Assembly: GCA_014695195.1 (NCBI GenBank)
Contig: JACJNW010000039.1
Coordinates: 124,001 to 188,000, forward strand
Reading direction: 5' to 3'
Length of the DNA: 64,000 bases
Source of the DNA: Cyanobacteria bacterium FACHB-DQ100
GTDB lineage: Bacteria; Cyanobacteriota; Cyanobacteriia; Leptolyngbyales; Leptolyngbyaceae
Shown here: positions 34,857 to 43,856 of the stretch, one piece after another
How positions within the stretch are numbered: position 1 is the stretch's first letter
Layout of the letters: the number at the start of each line of letters is the position of its first letter
Notes under the pieces: generated by a model
The model's database searches: none
The model's input: the letters and a program-made list of their open reading frames with translations, nothing else
Told to the model about the DNA's origin: nothing
Position numbers and translations under genes: made by a program

Positions 34857-36521
34857 ATGGCTCCTATTTTTTTGTCGATCTATGATACAACGCTACGAGA
34901 TGGCGCTCAGCGTGAAGGGATTTCGTTTTCTGTCGAAGATAAGATTCGCATCGCTCGTGAATTGGATCGCTTAGGGATTCCGTTCATCGAAGGCGGTTGG
35001 CCCGGAGCAAATCCCAAAGACGTGCAGTTCTTCTGGCATCTGAAAGAGCAACCCCTCAGCCAAGCCGAAATCGTTGCCTTTTGCTTCACTCGTCGTCCGG
35101 GCAAAACTGCCGCAACCGATCCGATGTTGCAACCGATTCTCGCTGCCGGAACCAAGTGGATCACGATCGTTGGAAAATCCTGGGATTTGCACGTGACTGA
35201 AGGACTGCAAACCACGCTCGATGAGAATTTGGCGATGATCGAAGACACGATCGCTTATCTTCGACAGCACGATCGCCGCATTATCTACGATGCCGAACAC
35301 TGGTTCGATGGCTACAAACATAATCCAGCATACGCGCTGAAGACCTTGCAAAGCGCGATCGCAGCAGGCGCAGAATGGATTACCCTGTGTGACACCAACG
35401 GCGGCACCCTACCGCACGAAATTGCTCAGACTCTGCGTGAAGTCAGAAGCGCGATCTCACCTGTAAACATTGGCATTCATACCCACAATGACTGTGAACT
35501 TGCAGTCGCAAACACGATCGCCGCAGTTAGTGCAGGCGCAACCCTGATCCAAGGCACAATCAACGGCTACGGGGAGCGCTGTGGCAATGCGAATCTTTGC
35601 TCTGTGATTCCAAATCTGCAACTGAAACTCGGTTATCAATGCTTACCGTCCGAGAAATTAGCGACCCTGACGCAAGTCAGCCGCATTGTCAGCGAAGTTG
35701 CTAACCTCGCACCCGATGATCATGCACCGTTCGTCGGATTGTCTGCATTTGCCCACAAAGGAGGACTCCACGTTTCAGCCGTGCAGCGCAATCCGATCAC
35801 CTATGAACAGATGTCGCCTGAGCTAGTGGGCAACAGTCGGCGGATTGTAATTTCCGAACAATCAGGAATCAGTAACATTCTGGCAAAAGCCCGATCGCTC
35901 GGCTTCAACCTCGACAAACACGATCCAACCTGTCGCCAAATTCTCGAATCGCTCAAACATCTTGAGCAAGATGGCTATCAGTTTGAAGCCGCAGAAGCGA
36001 GCTTTGAACTACTAATTCGAGAAGCCTTAGGAGAGAGAATGGCTCCCTTTGAAGTGCGAGGTTTTCAGGTGCATTACGACATGATGCCTGAATCCGCTCC
36101 CTCTCGCAGCTACTGCGGACGAGCGCGATCGCTTGCCACCGTGAAAGTAGCAATCCGAGGACAAGAAATTCTCGAAGCCGCAGAAGGCAATGGCCCAGTG
36201 TCAGCGTTAGATGCTGCCCTACGTAAAGCGTTAGTTAATCTCTATTCTGAGATCGATAGCTTTTATCTGACAGACTATAAGGTGAGAATTTTAGATGGAA
36301 CGGCTGGAACTTCAGCCAAAACCCGTGTGTTAGTCGAATCCAGTAATGGCATCGATCGCTGGGCAACGGTTGGAGTCTCCGGTAATATCTTAGAGGCATC
36401 CTACCAAGCAGTCGTCGAAAGCCTAGAATATGGGCTACTGCTGCGATACCGTCAACCCACTGTGCAGCACTCAAACATACGGAAAACCGACGCTGCACAT
36501 TGTCCTGATTCTGCATTATGA
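34857..36521 (+). CDS. cimA: Citramalate synthase
   Basis: Condenses pyruvate with acetyl-CoA to (R)-citramalate, the first step of a threonine-independent isoleucine route; homocitrate or isopropylmalate synthase-like paralogues share the fold. The 554-residue product has the HMGL-type catalytic barrel with DTTLRDGAQREG and GIHTHNDCELAVANT, and a C-terminal LeuA-type allosteric domain after about residue 390. The FTRRP and NGYGERCGNANL segments are typical of CimA. It is preceded by a gap containing its likely promoter. Confidence 0.9.
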   Translation: MAPIFLSIYDTTLRDGAQREGISFSVEDKIRIARELDRLGIPFIEGGWPGANPKDVQFFWHLKEQPLSQAEIVAFCFTRRPGKTAATDPMLQPILAAGTKWITIVGKSWDLHVTEGLQTTLDENLAMIEDTIAYLRQHDRRIIYDAEHWFDGYKHNPAYALKTLQSAIAAGAEWITLCDTNGGTLPHEIAQTLREVRSAISPVNIGIHTHNDCELAVANTIAAVSAGATLIQGTINGYGERCGNANLCSVIPNLQLKLGYQCLPSEKLATLTQVSRIVSEVANLAPDDHAPFVGLSAFAHKGGLHVSAVQRNPITYEQMSPELVGNSRRIVISEQSGISNILAKARSLGFNLDKHDPTCRQILESLKHLEQDGYQFEAAEASFELLIREALGERMAPFEVRGFQVHYDMMPESAPSRSYCGRARSLATVKVAIRGQEILEAAEGNGPVSALDAALRKALVNLYSEIDSFYLTDYKVRILDGTAGTSAKTRVLVESSNGIDRWATVGVSGNILEASYQAVVESLEYGLLLRYRQPTVQHSNIRKTDAAHCPDSAL

Positions 36522-36717
36522 TTTTGGATATAGTAAATGTTGCGATCGTCTTGTCATGAATTGAAAGAAATACGCTAACATTAGAAGCTGGAACAGCGAT
36601 GCACTCTCGGAAACAGACACTCCCAAGGTGAACTCTACACAGGGAAATGTCTTCTGGTTGCCCCCGCGAAACATTTGCACAATTCAATTTACTCAATTTA
36701 CAACTTAGCTTTGGTAG

Positions 36718-36945
36718 ATGAATGGTATGAACCTACAGGTCGCCCATCCAATGGAAAAATTGCAGCGTCAAGTTCAAAAATTAGTAGACTCGAAGCTGCT
36801 CAAGCCCACAGATAGTCTTTGGAAGATTGCGCTGCTCTACGGTGACGATTGGAGCTACTGGAAGCAAGAACTCGAAGCCTTTGAGTTTTCAATGAAAGAT
36901 CCCGTCAGCGAGCTGTTAGCCGTTGACAGTTGGGAAGAAGATTAA
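36718..36945 (+). CDS. Small conserved cyanobacterial hypothetical protein
   Basis: A 75-residue acidic protein with helical pattern and a Trp-containing centre (DSLWKIALLYGDDWSYWKQ), ending in VDSWEED. The start may be the ATG at 36718 or one of the two further in-frame ATGs at codons 4 and 12. It resembles small conserved proteins of cyanobacteria but I cannot assign a family. It stands alone, 196 bases after cimA. Confidence 0.6.
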   Translation: MNGMNLQVAHPMEKLQRQVQKLVDSKLLKPTDSLWKIALLYGDDWSYWKQELEAFEFSMKDPVSELLAVDSWEED

Positions 36946-37089
36946 GCCTCGATCGCTGTTCTATGCGATCTGTGATTGGGACTTCCTGAGCATCCAACGA
37001 GTTCAATTCATGGGGCACTCAGATAGGAGACTGATTCAAAAGGCAATCTTCCTGGCGGAAGAACCACGGGAAACACTGTCTACTTCAAG

Positions 37090-37633
37090 CTAGACCTGTT
37101 CTTTCAACCTTCTACCAAGGAAGATTGCTCCAAAACCAGTCAAGTACATTAAAAGACTATAAACGGCAGCAGGCACTGCCATATCAGGATTGTTCAGCAG
37201 TCCGGCAGTAATGGCGATCGCAAGCGTTCCGTTCTGAATGCCGACTTCGATCGCGATGCAAATCTGTTGCGCCAATGGCAGTCGAAATAGCTTTCCCGCA
37301 AAAAATCCGCCCAGCGTGGCGAACAGATTCAGCAGCACAACCCCGATTCCCACCTGCGCAATAAATCCCGGCAGCTTGCTGCCTTCGCGCACGAGCAGCA
37401 GCACGATAATCAATGCTAATAGACTGACCGCAAGGCGGCTCATTTGCTTTTCCAAACGGTTTGCAGTGCGGGGAAACCGGTGGCGAATTCCCATGCCGAT
37501 CGCAGTAGGCAACGGCTTTCGGGTCGCGAGTAATCCGCCGAAAATCTTCTGGAACTAGACTTAGCCCCATCCCTAACATGACAACACCCAGCGCTAGGGG
37601 TAACAAAACGGCAGTAAAAAGATTCGCTTCCAC
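37090..37633 (-). pseudogene. Bile acid:sodium symporter (BASS) family pseudogene
   Basis: The 5' part (GTG 37633) encodes MEANLFTAVLLPLALGVVML and continues to RRITRDPKAV, the N-terminus of a BASS/NTCP transporter. The frame then breaks at about 37510, and the 3' part, in another frame, resumes as LPTAIGMGIRHRFP through to VGIQNGTLAIAIT and LGRRLKEQV, the C-terminal third. About 100 residues that should lie between are missing. The junction sits in a short GTTG stretch shared by both sides, which fits an internal deletion followed by frame loss. The product cannot be a functional transporter. Confidence 0.75.
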
Positions 37634-37704
37634 GGGCGATCCTCCTAGCCTGCATGATCAATTTCAGGTCAAACTCGATCGAGCCTGCCTGATATTGCTT
37701 GTTA

Positions 37705-39510
37705 CTATCTCAACGGATCGAGATTAGGACGGACCTTAGCACGAATTGCGATCGCGCTCACATTATCGTGTCCGTTGTGTTGATTTGCCAAATCAATCAA
37801 GCGGCTGACGCTTTGATCCAGATTGCTTTGCGAACTGAGCATAGGTTCAATGTGACTCTGCGAATAGGCTTCTAGCAAGCTGTTATCGGTTAAGCCATCG
37901 GACGCAAGCAGCAGCACGGCATCTTCATTAATTTCAAAAAACTGCACATCAGGATTAACAAAATACTCATCACGCGGACCTAACGCTTGCGTCAGTTGAT
38001 AAGCATCCGGGCGACCATACGCAATCTCAGGATCGACTCCGCGCAAAATCTCGCGCTGCCCGACTTCATGATCCAGCGTGATTTGCTCCAGTCCCAATTT
38101 GCGAGTGTAGCGATACAGGCGACTATCGCCAACGTGTGCTACTGCCACTTCTGTATCGTGCAGCAATAACATCACCAGCGTCGTCCCCATTCTGCCACTG
38201 CCCGATCGCAGCCCTTCTTGGTTGACCGTGTAAATCGCTTTGTTTGCCTGCTGAATGGCGTTGCGAATCACTTCCGCAGACGGTAACTGTGCTGGATGCT
38301 TACCTTGATCGATGTCGCACCAATACTGTCGAAAGAAGGTTCGCAGCGCGTCTACTGCCATTTGACTTGCGACTTCTCCGCTCGCATGTCCGCCCATGCC
38401 GTCGCAGAGAATGTATACCCCCCGCGCCTGCACGATTCTGCTAACCGGGGTCTGCACCTTGTCGATCTGCGTATCAATCCCGAAACAATCTTCATTGTGG
38501 TCGCGCTGTCGTCCAATGTCAGTCCGTCCCGCATCTTCTAAGCTAAATAGCTGCATCGGCAGAACGATGGTTGGCATATCGTCCTGATCAGCGCTCGATT
38601 CACCGATGAGCGTCACGGGCATTTCTGAAGGTTCTGCGGTAGAAGAATCCTGGAGAAAATCTACGGGGGAGTGGGGGTCAGACATGATCTCAGAGTCAGT
38701 AAAGTCGGCTTGGGTATTGTGCGCGATCGCTTTGAGCCGCGATCGGAGGTGATCAAGAGTCAAAATCGATTCGGTCTGGAGATCGGCGATCAACTCATGT
38801 AAGGATGCCGACTGAGTTTGACGCAGTTGAGAGAGCAGGGTTTGCCAAAGTGTACCCAAATGTTTGAGGGTGGGCGCAGTTACGGACTCAGGGATCAGGT
38901 GTTCTAAACACAGCAGTTGGTCTTCATCGAGTCGCAGATTGTAAGGTTCTAATAGACTCTGGCACAGGTGATAGGGTTCCAAGGCTTCCCACAGGTCGAG
39001 CATTTCGTAGAACCAGTGGAGAATTTGGAGTGTGGGAACGCTGCGGCTGGTTTTGAAAAAGTTGCTCAGCATGGTGTAGTGCGATCGTTCTTCAAGAACC
39101 AGGATGTCTTGCGCTCCGTCCTGCCACGCATTGAAGAGCAACGGCAAGATCTGATTGAGGTAAGGCTCTAACTCCAGATAAGGCAAGGCGCTTGCTGGCG
39201 GCGTATCGATGATTGCAGGTTTGAGGGGGTTGCGATCGAGGACTTGCAGCAGGGGAGTAGGCGATTGCAGAATTTGATAGCGCTGTTCAGCATCGAGATA
39301 ATCGGCACTTGGCTGGAAGGGTTGGGACATCCACACCGATCGGATTGTGCCTGTGAAGGTCTTGCAGTTTGCACATTGATAGGCGCTCCAATCAACTTGC
39401 TTACCACAATTTGGATTTGGACAAGGCTTATCCACGAGCGAAGTGCCGCACACCTGACAAAACTTATGGTGTTCTGGATTCTCAAATTGGCATTGAGGGC
39501 AGACCAGCAT
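37705..39510 (-). CDS. PP2C-type serine/threonine phosphatase with zinc-ribbon N-terminus
   Basis: A 601-residue protein. Residues 1-52 hold two zinc-ribbon-like pairs (CPQCQFEN, CQVCG and CPNPNC, CANC). The central 250 residues are a helical unit with many Leu and Gln. From about residue 330 comes a PP2C (PPM) domain with the metal-binding segments RDHNEDCFG, CDGMGGHASGE, VGDSRLYRY, and LLLASDGLTDN followed by GHDNVSAIAIR. It would dephosphorylate Ser/Thr-phosphorylated proteins. It has no membrane segment. It is divergently oriented to gatB. Confidence 0.88.
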   Translation of the reverse strand: MLVCPQCQFENPEHHKFCQVCGTSLVDKPCPNPNCGKQVDWSAYQCANCKTFTGTIRSVWMSQPFQPSADYLDAEQRYQILQSPTPLLQVLDRNPLKPAIIDTPPASALPYLELEPYLNQILPLLFNAWQDGAQDILVLEERSHYTMLSNFFKTSRSVPTLQILHWFYEMLDLWEALEPYHLCQSLLEPYNLRLDEDQLLCLEHLIPESVTAPTLKHLGTLWQTLLSQLRQTQSASLHELIADLQTESILTLDHLRSRLKAIAHNTQADFTDSEIMSDPHSPVDFLQDSSTAEPSEMPVTLIGESSADQDDMPTIVLPMQLFSLEDAGRTDIGRQRDHNEDCFGIDTQIDKVQTPVSRIVQARGVYILCDGMGGHASGEVASQMAVDALRTFFRQYWCDIDQGKHPAQLPSAEVIRNAIQQANKAIYTVNQEGLRSGSGRMGTTLVMLLLHDTEVAVAHVGDSRLYRYTRKLGLEQITLDHEVGQREILRGVDPEIAYGRPDAYQLTQALGPRDEYFVNPDVQFFEINEDAVLLLASDGLTDNSLLEAYSQSHIEPMLSSQSNLDQSVSRLIDLANQHNGHDNVSAIAIRAKVRPNLDPLR

Positions 39511-39721
39511 TCACAATTCCTCAGTTCCCGATCGGGAAGGTTTTTTCAATCTGACGCAGATTTCGCAATGACGCTTCTCTGATGCTTCGCAATTTTAGCC
39601 GATCCTTTGAATTCTGTTTGATCAATAAGAAATGGTAGGTTATCTCTCCATCCTTTGAATTCCTAACTTCTACCTTACTCCTCTAAAATATATCTAGCTT
39701 TTTCACAGGCGTATTGTTTTC

Positions 39722-41230
39722 ATGACTACTGCTGCTCCTGCTAAAACTCAGTACGAAGCGATTATCGGACTGGAAACTCACTGTCAGTTGAACACTGAGA
39801 CGAAGATTTTTTCGGATAGCTCAACTCAGTTCACGAGCGATCCGAACGTTCATATCGATCCGGTTTGCATGGGAATGCCGGGGGTCTTGCCTGTTCTGAA
39901 TCAGAAAGTATTGGAATATGCGGTGAAGGCGGGACTTGCGCTTAATTGCCAAATTGCGCCCTACAGCAAGTTCGATCGCAAACAGTATTTCTATCCAGAC
40001 TTGCCGAAGAATTATCAAATTTCTCAGTATGATTTGCCGATCGCAGAACATGGCTGGCTGGAAATCGAAATTACCGACGATAAAGGGAAGCCGTTGCTCG
40101 ATGAAAACGGCAAAGCGAGAACGAAGCGCATCGGCATCACGCGCCTGCATATGGAAGAAGATGCCGGAAAACTGGTGCATGGAGGCAGCGATCGTTTAGC
40201 CGGATCAACTTACTCGCTGGTAGATTACAACCGCGCCGGGGTTCCTCTGTGTGAGATTGTGTCCGAACCGGATATGCGAACCGGACAAGAAGCTGCCGAA
40301 TATGCTCAAGAATTGCGCCGGATCATGTTGTATTTGGGTGTGAGCGACGGCAATATGCAGGAAGGATCGCTGCGCTGCGATGTCAACGTTTCGGTGCGCC
40401 CGGTGGGACAAGAAGAATTCGGCGTAAAAGTCGAAATCAAAAATATGAACTCGTTTAGCGCAATCCAAAAAGCGATCGACCACGAAATCGAGCGGCAAAT
40501 TGCGGCGATCGAGAACGGCGAGAAAATCGTGCAGGAAACACGTCTTTGGGAAGAGGGGTCACAACGCACGATTAGTATGCGGGTGAAAGAAGGATCGAGC
40601 GATTATCGCTACTTCCCTGAACCGGATTTAGGGCCGATCGAAGTGTCTTCTGAGCAATTAGAAGAATGGCGATCGCAGTTGCCCGAATTGCCGTACCAAA
40701 AGCGTCACCGCTACGAGGAAGAGTTGGGGCTTTCGGCTTACGATGCGCGAGTTCTTACAGACGATCGCGCCATTGCTGAATACTTTGAAGCGACGATCGT
40801 TGCGAAAGCCAACCCGAAACTGGCAGCGAACTGGATCATGGGTGATATCAGCGCTTATTTGAACAATTCGCGTAAGAGCATTACCGATCTTGCACTCAAG
40901 CCCGAAACGCTCGCCGAACTGATTGGACTAATCGAAGACGGCACGATCAGCAACAAAATCGGCAAAGATGTGCTGCCAGAATTGCTGGAGACGGGCGGAT
41001 CGGCAAAAGAACTGATTGAGAAGAAAGGCTTGATTCAGATCTCGGATGTGGGTGCGATCGAGGCAGCGATCGATGCCGTTCTTGCGGCGAATCCGAATGA
41101 ATTAGAGCAGTATCGCGGCGGTAAAACGAAGCTGCTTGGCTTCTTTGTAGGCAAGGTGATGAAGGAGACTGGAGGACGGGCAGACCCCAAACTCACCAAT
41201 CAATTGCTGGCGAAGAAGTTGAACGGTTAA
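39722..41230 (+). CDS. gatB: Aspartyl/glutamyl-tRNA amidotransferase subunit B
   Basis: Subunit B of GatCAB, which amidates Glu-tRNA-Gln (and Asp-tRNA-Asn). The 502 residues carry the cradle domain with [16 protein letters not shown] and [17 protein letters not shown], and the helical and YqeY-like tail domains at the C-terminus ([19 protein letters not shown]). Standalone gatB without neighbouring gatA or gatC is normal for cyanobacteria. A terminator follows. Confidence 0.97.
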   Translation: MTTAAPAKTQYEAIIGLETHCQLNTETKIFSDSSTQFTSDPNVHIDPVCMGMPGVLPVLNQKVLEYAVKAGLALNCQIAPYSKFDRKQYFYPDLPKNYQISQYDLPIAEHGWLEIEITDDKGKPLLDENGKARTKRIGITRLHMEEDAGKLVHGGSDRLAGSTYSLVDYNRAGVPLCEIVSEPDMRTGQEAAEYAQELRRIMLYLGVSDGNMQEGSLRCDVNVSVRPVGQEEFGVKVEIKNMNSFSAIQKAIDHEIERQIAAIENGEKIVQETRLWEEGSQRTISMRVKEGSSDYRYFPEPDLGPIEVSSEQLEEWRSQLPELPYQKRHRYEEELGLSAYDARVLTDDRAIAEYFEATIVAKANPKLAANWIMGDISAYLNNSRKSITDLALKPETLAELIGLIEDGTISNKIGKDVLPELLETGGSAKELIEKKGLIQISDVGAIEAAIDAVLAANPNELEQYRGGKTKLLGFFVGKVMKETGGRADPKLTNQLLAKKLNG

Positions 41231-41236
41231 AGAGGG

Positions 41237-41265
41237 GGGCTGGGCGATTTTGCTCAGCCCGTTTT
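41237..41265 (+). terminator. Rho-independent terminator of gatB
   Basis: GGGCTGGGC (41237-41245) pairs with GCTCAGCCC (41252-41260), then a T-rich tail GTTTTCT. It runs into the start region of the next gene. Confidence 0.8.
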
Positions 41266-41267
41266 CT

Positions 41268-41762
41268 ATGATCATGAAGGCTTCATTCTGGTTAATGCCG
41301 ATCGAGCGCGATCACAGCCTCTACCAATCCCTAATCACCAATCTCGCGCACCGCTACAACGCACCAATTTTTCAACCGCACGTCACCCTCTACAGTGGTG
41401 AGTGTGAGCGCGATCGAGTCTCCGAATTTCTCAAAAGCCAGTCCAGCTTCGAGATCAGGTTAGAAATCGATCGCATCCAATATTCTGAACAATTCACCAA
41501 AACGCTATTCATTCAGCTTGTTTCGACGCCCGAACTGAATCAACTCAGCGATGAGATTCAGCGATTTTTTGGCGGGTCGTATTCCCTTGATCCCCACTTG
41601 AGTTTGATTTACGCTCCTTTATCTGAAGCGGAGAAGCGATCTCTCGTTGAGCAAATCCAACTGAGCGATCGAGGGATTCGCTTCGATCGAATTTGCGCGA
41701 TCGAAACTCCGACCAAAACCCAAACCTGCGAAGATGTCGAGGCTTGGCGGAAAATTGATTAA
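41268..41762 (+). CDS. 2H phosphoesterase-like protein (cyclic phosphodiesterase / 2'-5' RNA ligase fold)
   Basis: About 164 residues from ATG 41268 (or ATG 41274). Two H-x-T/S motifs of the 2H family are visible: FQPHVTLYS and DPHLSLIYA. These are the two catalytic histidines of cyclic phosphodiesterases, RNA ligase T-like and LigT-like proteins that act on cyclic nucleotides or RNA ends. The substrate cannot be fixed. A longer frame starts inside the terminator hairpin at 41250, and the ATG positions after it are better. Confidence 0.75.
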   Translation: MIMKASFWLMPIERDHSLYQSLITNLAHRYNAPIFQPHVTLYSGECERDRVSEFLKSQSSFEIRLEIDRIQYSEQFTKTLFIQLVSTPELNQLSDEIQRFFGGSYSLDPHLSLIYAPLSEAEKRSLVEQIQLSDRGIRFDRICAIETPTKTQTCEDVEAWRKID

Positions 41763-42455
41763 TTACAAGCGCTTGCGGCGTGTACGCTTCGGCATGGAGA
41801 GATTGCGCGACGCATGAAAATCTTCCTGAACCTTGTGCGTCAAACGGCGAGAAACCTGGCGTACCACTTGGCGGAGAATGCGATCTCCCGTATTGCGAAC
41901 CAGCGAATCGGGAAGCGCATGAATAAATCGCGGAAACTGAATTGCCACCTGCAAATCAAGCTGCCATTGAATTTGAGTCATTCTTAGCGTAGGGTTGCTC
42001 TGGCTTGGATGCTCAATTAAATTCATCGCCGCTTGAAAATCAACCTCGTAGCCAAGCGGGGCTTCATTTGGAACGGGAACGGTTTCAATCCGGTAAATGC
42101 CTTCCTGCTGCGGCAGTAAATCCAACCCGATCTTCGGTTCAACATCATACCCGAATGCCCCGAAATGCCCGATAATCAGCGCATAGCTGTTTCGTCCGAT
42201 CGGCTCGACGTGCATTGGATGAGCACAGCGATGAAACCACTCCTGATGCACATCAAGATACCGCGCCACCGTTCGGGCATCGGCATTCATCTCCATTGAG
42301 TCGATAAAGCGGCTGGAAAAAATCATCGGCTCATGCAGCAGCATTTCAGTTCCGTGGGCAGGATGCGACGGCGCTCCACTTGCGCCTGCGGCATCGGTGG
42401 AACGGGTGAAGTTAGGATTAGCGAAGTCCGAAGAATCGGTTGGTTGCGATTGCAT
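41763..42455 (-). CDS. DUF1997 family protein
   Basis: A 230-residue protein of the DUF1997 family, conserved in cyanobacteria and plastids; function not established. The first 40 residues are low-complexity. The domain runs through SSRFIDSMEMNADARTVARY, NSYALIIGHFGAFGYDVEPK and a very basic C-terminal end (SMPKRTRRKRL). Its stop meets the stop of the convergent phosphodiesterase-like gene at 41762/41763. Confidence 0.8.
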   Translation of the reverse strand: MQSQPTDSSDFANPNFTRSTDAAGASGAPSHPAHGTEMLLHEPMIFSSRFIDSMEMNADARTVARYLDVHQEWFHRCAHPMHVEPIGRNSYALIIGHFGAFGYDVEPKIGLDLLPQQEGIYRIETVPVPNEAPLGYEVDFQAAMNLIEHPSQSNPTLRMTQIQWQLDLQVAIQFPRFIHALPDSLVRNTGDRILRQVVRQVSRRLTHKVQEDFHASRNLSMPKRTRRKRL

Positions 42456-42778
42456 TCACTCTCTTCCGGTTGCCGTTGGTCAAGGTCAAGGTTCCCTAAA
42501 GGATACAGATAGGCTTCAACTTCAGCATGAGGATTACTGAAAGTTCATTGAATCGATATGTCTCTCAAATGTCGCGGAAGTGGTCAGATCAAAACTTTGT
42601 ATTTCTATTTACAAAAGTTAAAAGTGCTTTCGTCTTGTATCTTACTGCGAGCGCCAAGAATCTGCAAAGGATCGCCAAAGATTTAGGACAAGTCGATCGT
42701 CAGCATTTCTTTCTTGCGCCCGATGTAAAGCAAAAAAGAACCAATGAAAACTGTAGAGATTCTGATTAGGGATGACGT
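42456..42778. other. Intergenic region with NtcA-like palindrome
   Basis: 323 bases between the divergent DUF1997 and SDR genes. It contains a perfect GTA-N8-TAC palindrome at 42599-42612 and a TATCTT at 42638-42643. A frame of 80 codons at 42527-42769 looks random and is not called. Confidence 0.4.
42599..42612. promoter_or_regulatory. Candidate NtcA-binding site (GTA-N8-TAC)
   Basis: The sequence GTATTTCTATTTAC fits the nitrogen regulator NtcA consensus and lies in the divergent region upstream of the SDR gene (start 42779) and the DUF1997 gene (start 42455). A -10-like TATCTT is 25 bases downstream. The motif has a high chance rate (about one in 4 kb), so this is tentative. Confidence 0.3.
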
Positions 42779-43438
42779 ATGAAAGCATTTGTAGCAGGTG
42801 CAACGGGCGAAACCGGACGACGAATTGTGCAGCAGTTAGTCGATCGTGGGATTGCGGTGCGAGCGTTGGTGCGAAATCTGGAAACGGCGCGATCGATTTT
42901 GCCGACTGAAGTAGAACTGGTTCAAGGAGATGTTTTACAGGGATCACAGTTGATCGGCGCAATGGGCGATTCTACGGTCGTTTTCTGTGCAACGGGGGCA
43001 AAACCGAGCTTTGACCCCACGCAGCCCTACAAGGTCGATTATGAAGGGACAAAAAATTTAGTCGATGCCGCAAAAGCAAAAGGAATCGAGCAGTTTGTTT
43101 TAGTAACTTCGCTTTGCACCTCGCAACTCTTTCATCCGTTGAATTTGTTCTGGCTGATTCTGGTGTGGAAAAAGCAGGCAGAGGAATATCTGCAAAAGAG
43201 CGGATTAACTTATACGATCGTTCGTCCCGGTGGATTAAAAAACGAAGAAAACGAGAACGCGATCGTCATGTCTTCTGCCGATACGCTTTCTGAAGGTAGT
43301 ATTCCGCGCATTAAGGTTGCTCAAGTTTGCGTTGAGTCCGTCTTTCAACCCAGCGCCCGCAATAAAATCGTTGAAATCGTCGCGAAACCAGAAGCCCCTC
43401 AGCAACCTTTCGAGACGCTCTTCACTGGAGTAGCTTGA
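42779..43438 (+). CDS. NAD(P)-binding SDR-type protein
   Basis: A 219-residue atypical short-chain dehydrogenase of the NmrA/Tic62-like kind. The NAD(P) motif is GATGETGRR at residues 8-16; other segments are VFCATGAKPSFDP and the YTIVRPGGL segment. The catalytic YxxxK is not in its classical form, so the protein may be a redox-sensing or electron-transfer factor rather than a dehydrogenase. It is cyanobacterial in character (Ycf39/Tic62-like). Confidence 0.82.
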   Translation: MKAFVAGATGETGRRIVQQLVDRGIAVRALVRNLETARSILPTEVELVQGDVLQGSQLIGAMGDSTVVFCATGAKPSFDPTQPYKVDYEGTKNLVDAAKAKGIEQFVLVTSLCTSQLFHPLNLFWLILVWKKQAEEYLQKSGLTYTIVRPGGLKNEENENAIVMSSADTLSEGSIPRIKVAQVCVESVFQPSARNKIVEIVAKPEAPQQPFETLFTGVA

Positions 43439-43493
43439 GCATCTAGCAGTGCAGTTGGGAAGACTGGGGTTAATTATTCTATCCCCAGCCTTT

Positions 43494-43856
43494 ATGTCAG
43501 CTCCATCCATTGAGCAACTTAAGCACGGCGACATACCGTTTGTTGCCGCGAACCAGTCTGGAATCATTGTCGAGATCAATGCTCATTTTGAAACAGTGTT
43601 CGGTTGGACTCCGGCGGAGATTATTGGCCAGCCTTTAAGCGTACTGCTCCCCGCTTTTTTTCGTGATGCTCACCATCTAGGGTTTGCCCGATTTTCTGCG
43701 ACTGGAAATTCAACGGTTCTAAATCATCCGCTCAATCTTAAAGCTGTTACCAAAGACGATCGCGAAATCGAATCCGAACACTTCATCATCGCAGAACGGC
43801 GGGGTGAGGAATGGCTATTCGCAGCAACTCTACGTCCACTTGAGCCGCGCTAATGC
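43494..43856 (+). CDS. Single PAS-domain protein
   Basis: From ATG 43494 the product is 119-120 residues, essentially a single PAS domain with a short N-terminus: VAANQSGIIVEINAHFETVF, GWTPAEIIGQPLSVLLP and an ending EEWLFAATLRPL. No output domain is present. Its stop overlaps the start of the next gene in a TAATG arrangement, so it is probably the dedicated sensor input for the kinase encoded next. Confidence 0.8.

Noticed and set aside
36235-36696. 153-codon minus-strand frame at the 3' end of cimA
   Set aside because: Mostly antisense to conserved CimA sequence; no recognisable motif.
42527-42769. 80-codon frame in the SDR upstream region
   Set aside because: No ribosome site, no protein-like pattern, and it overlaps the proposed promoter and NtcA-like site.
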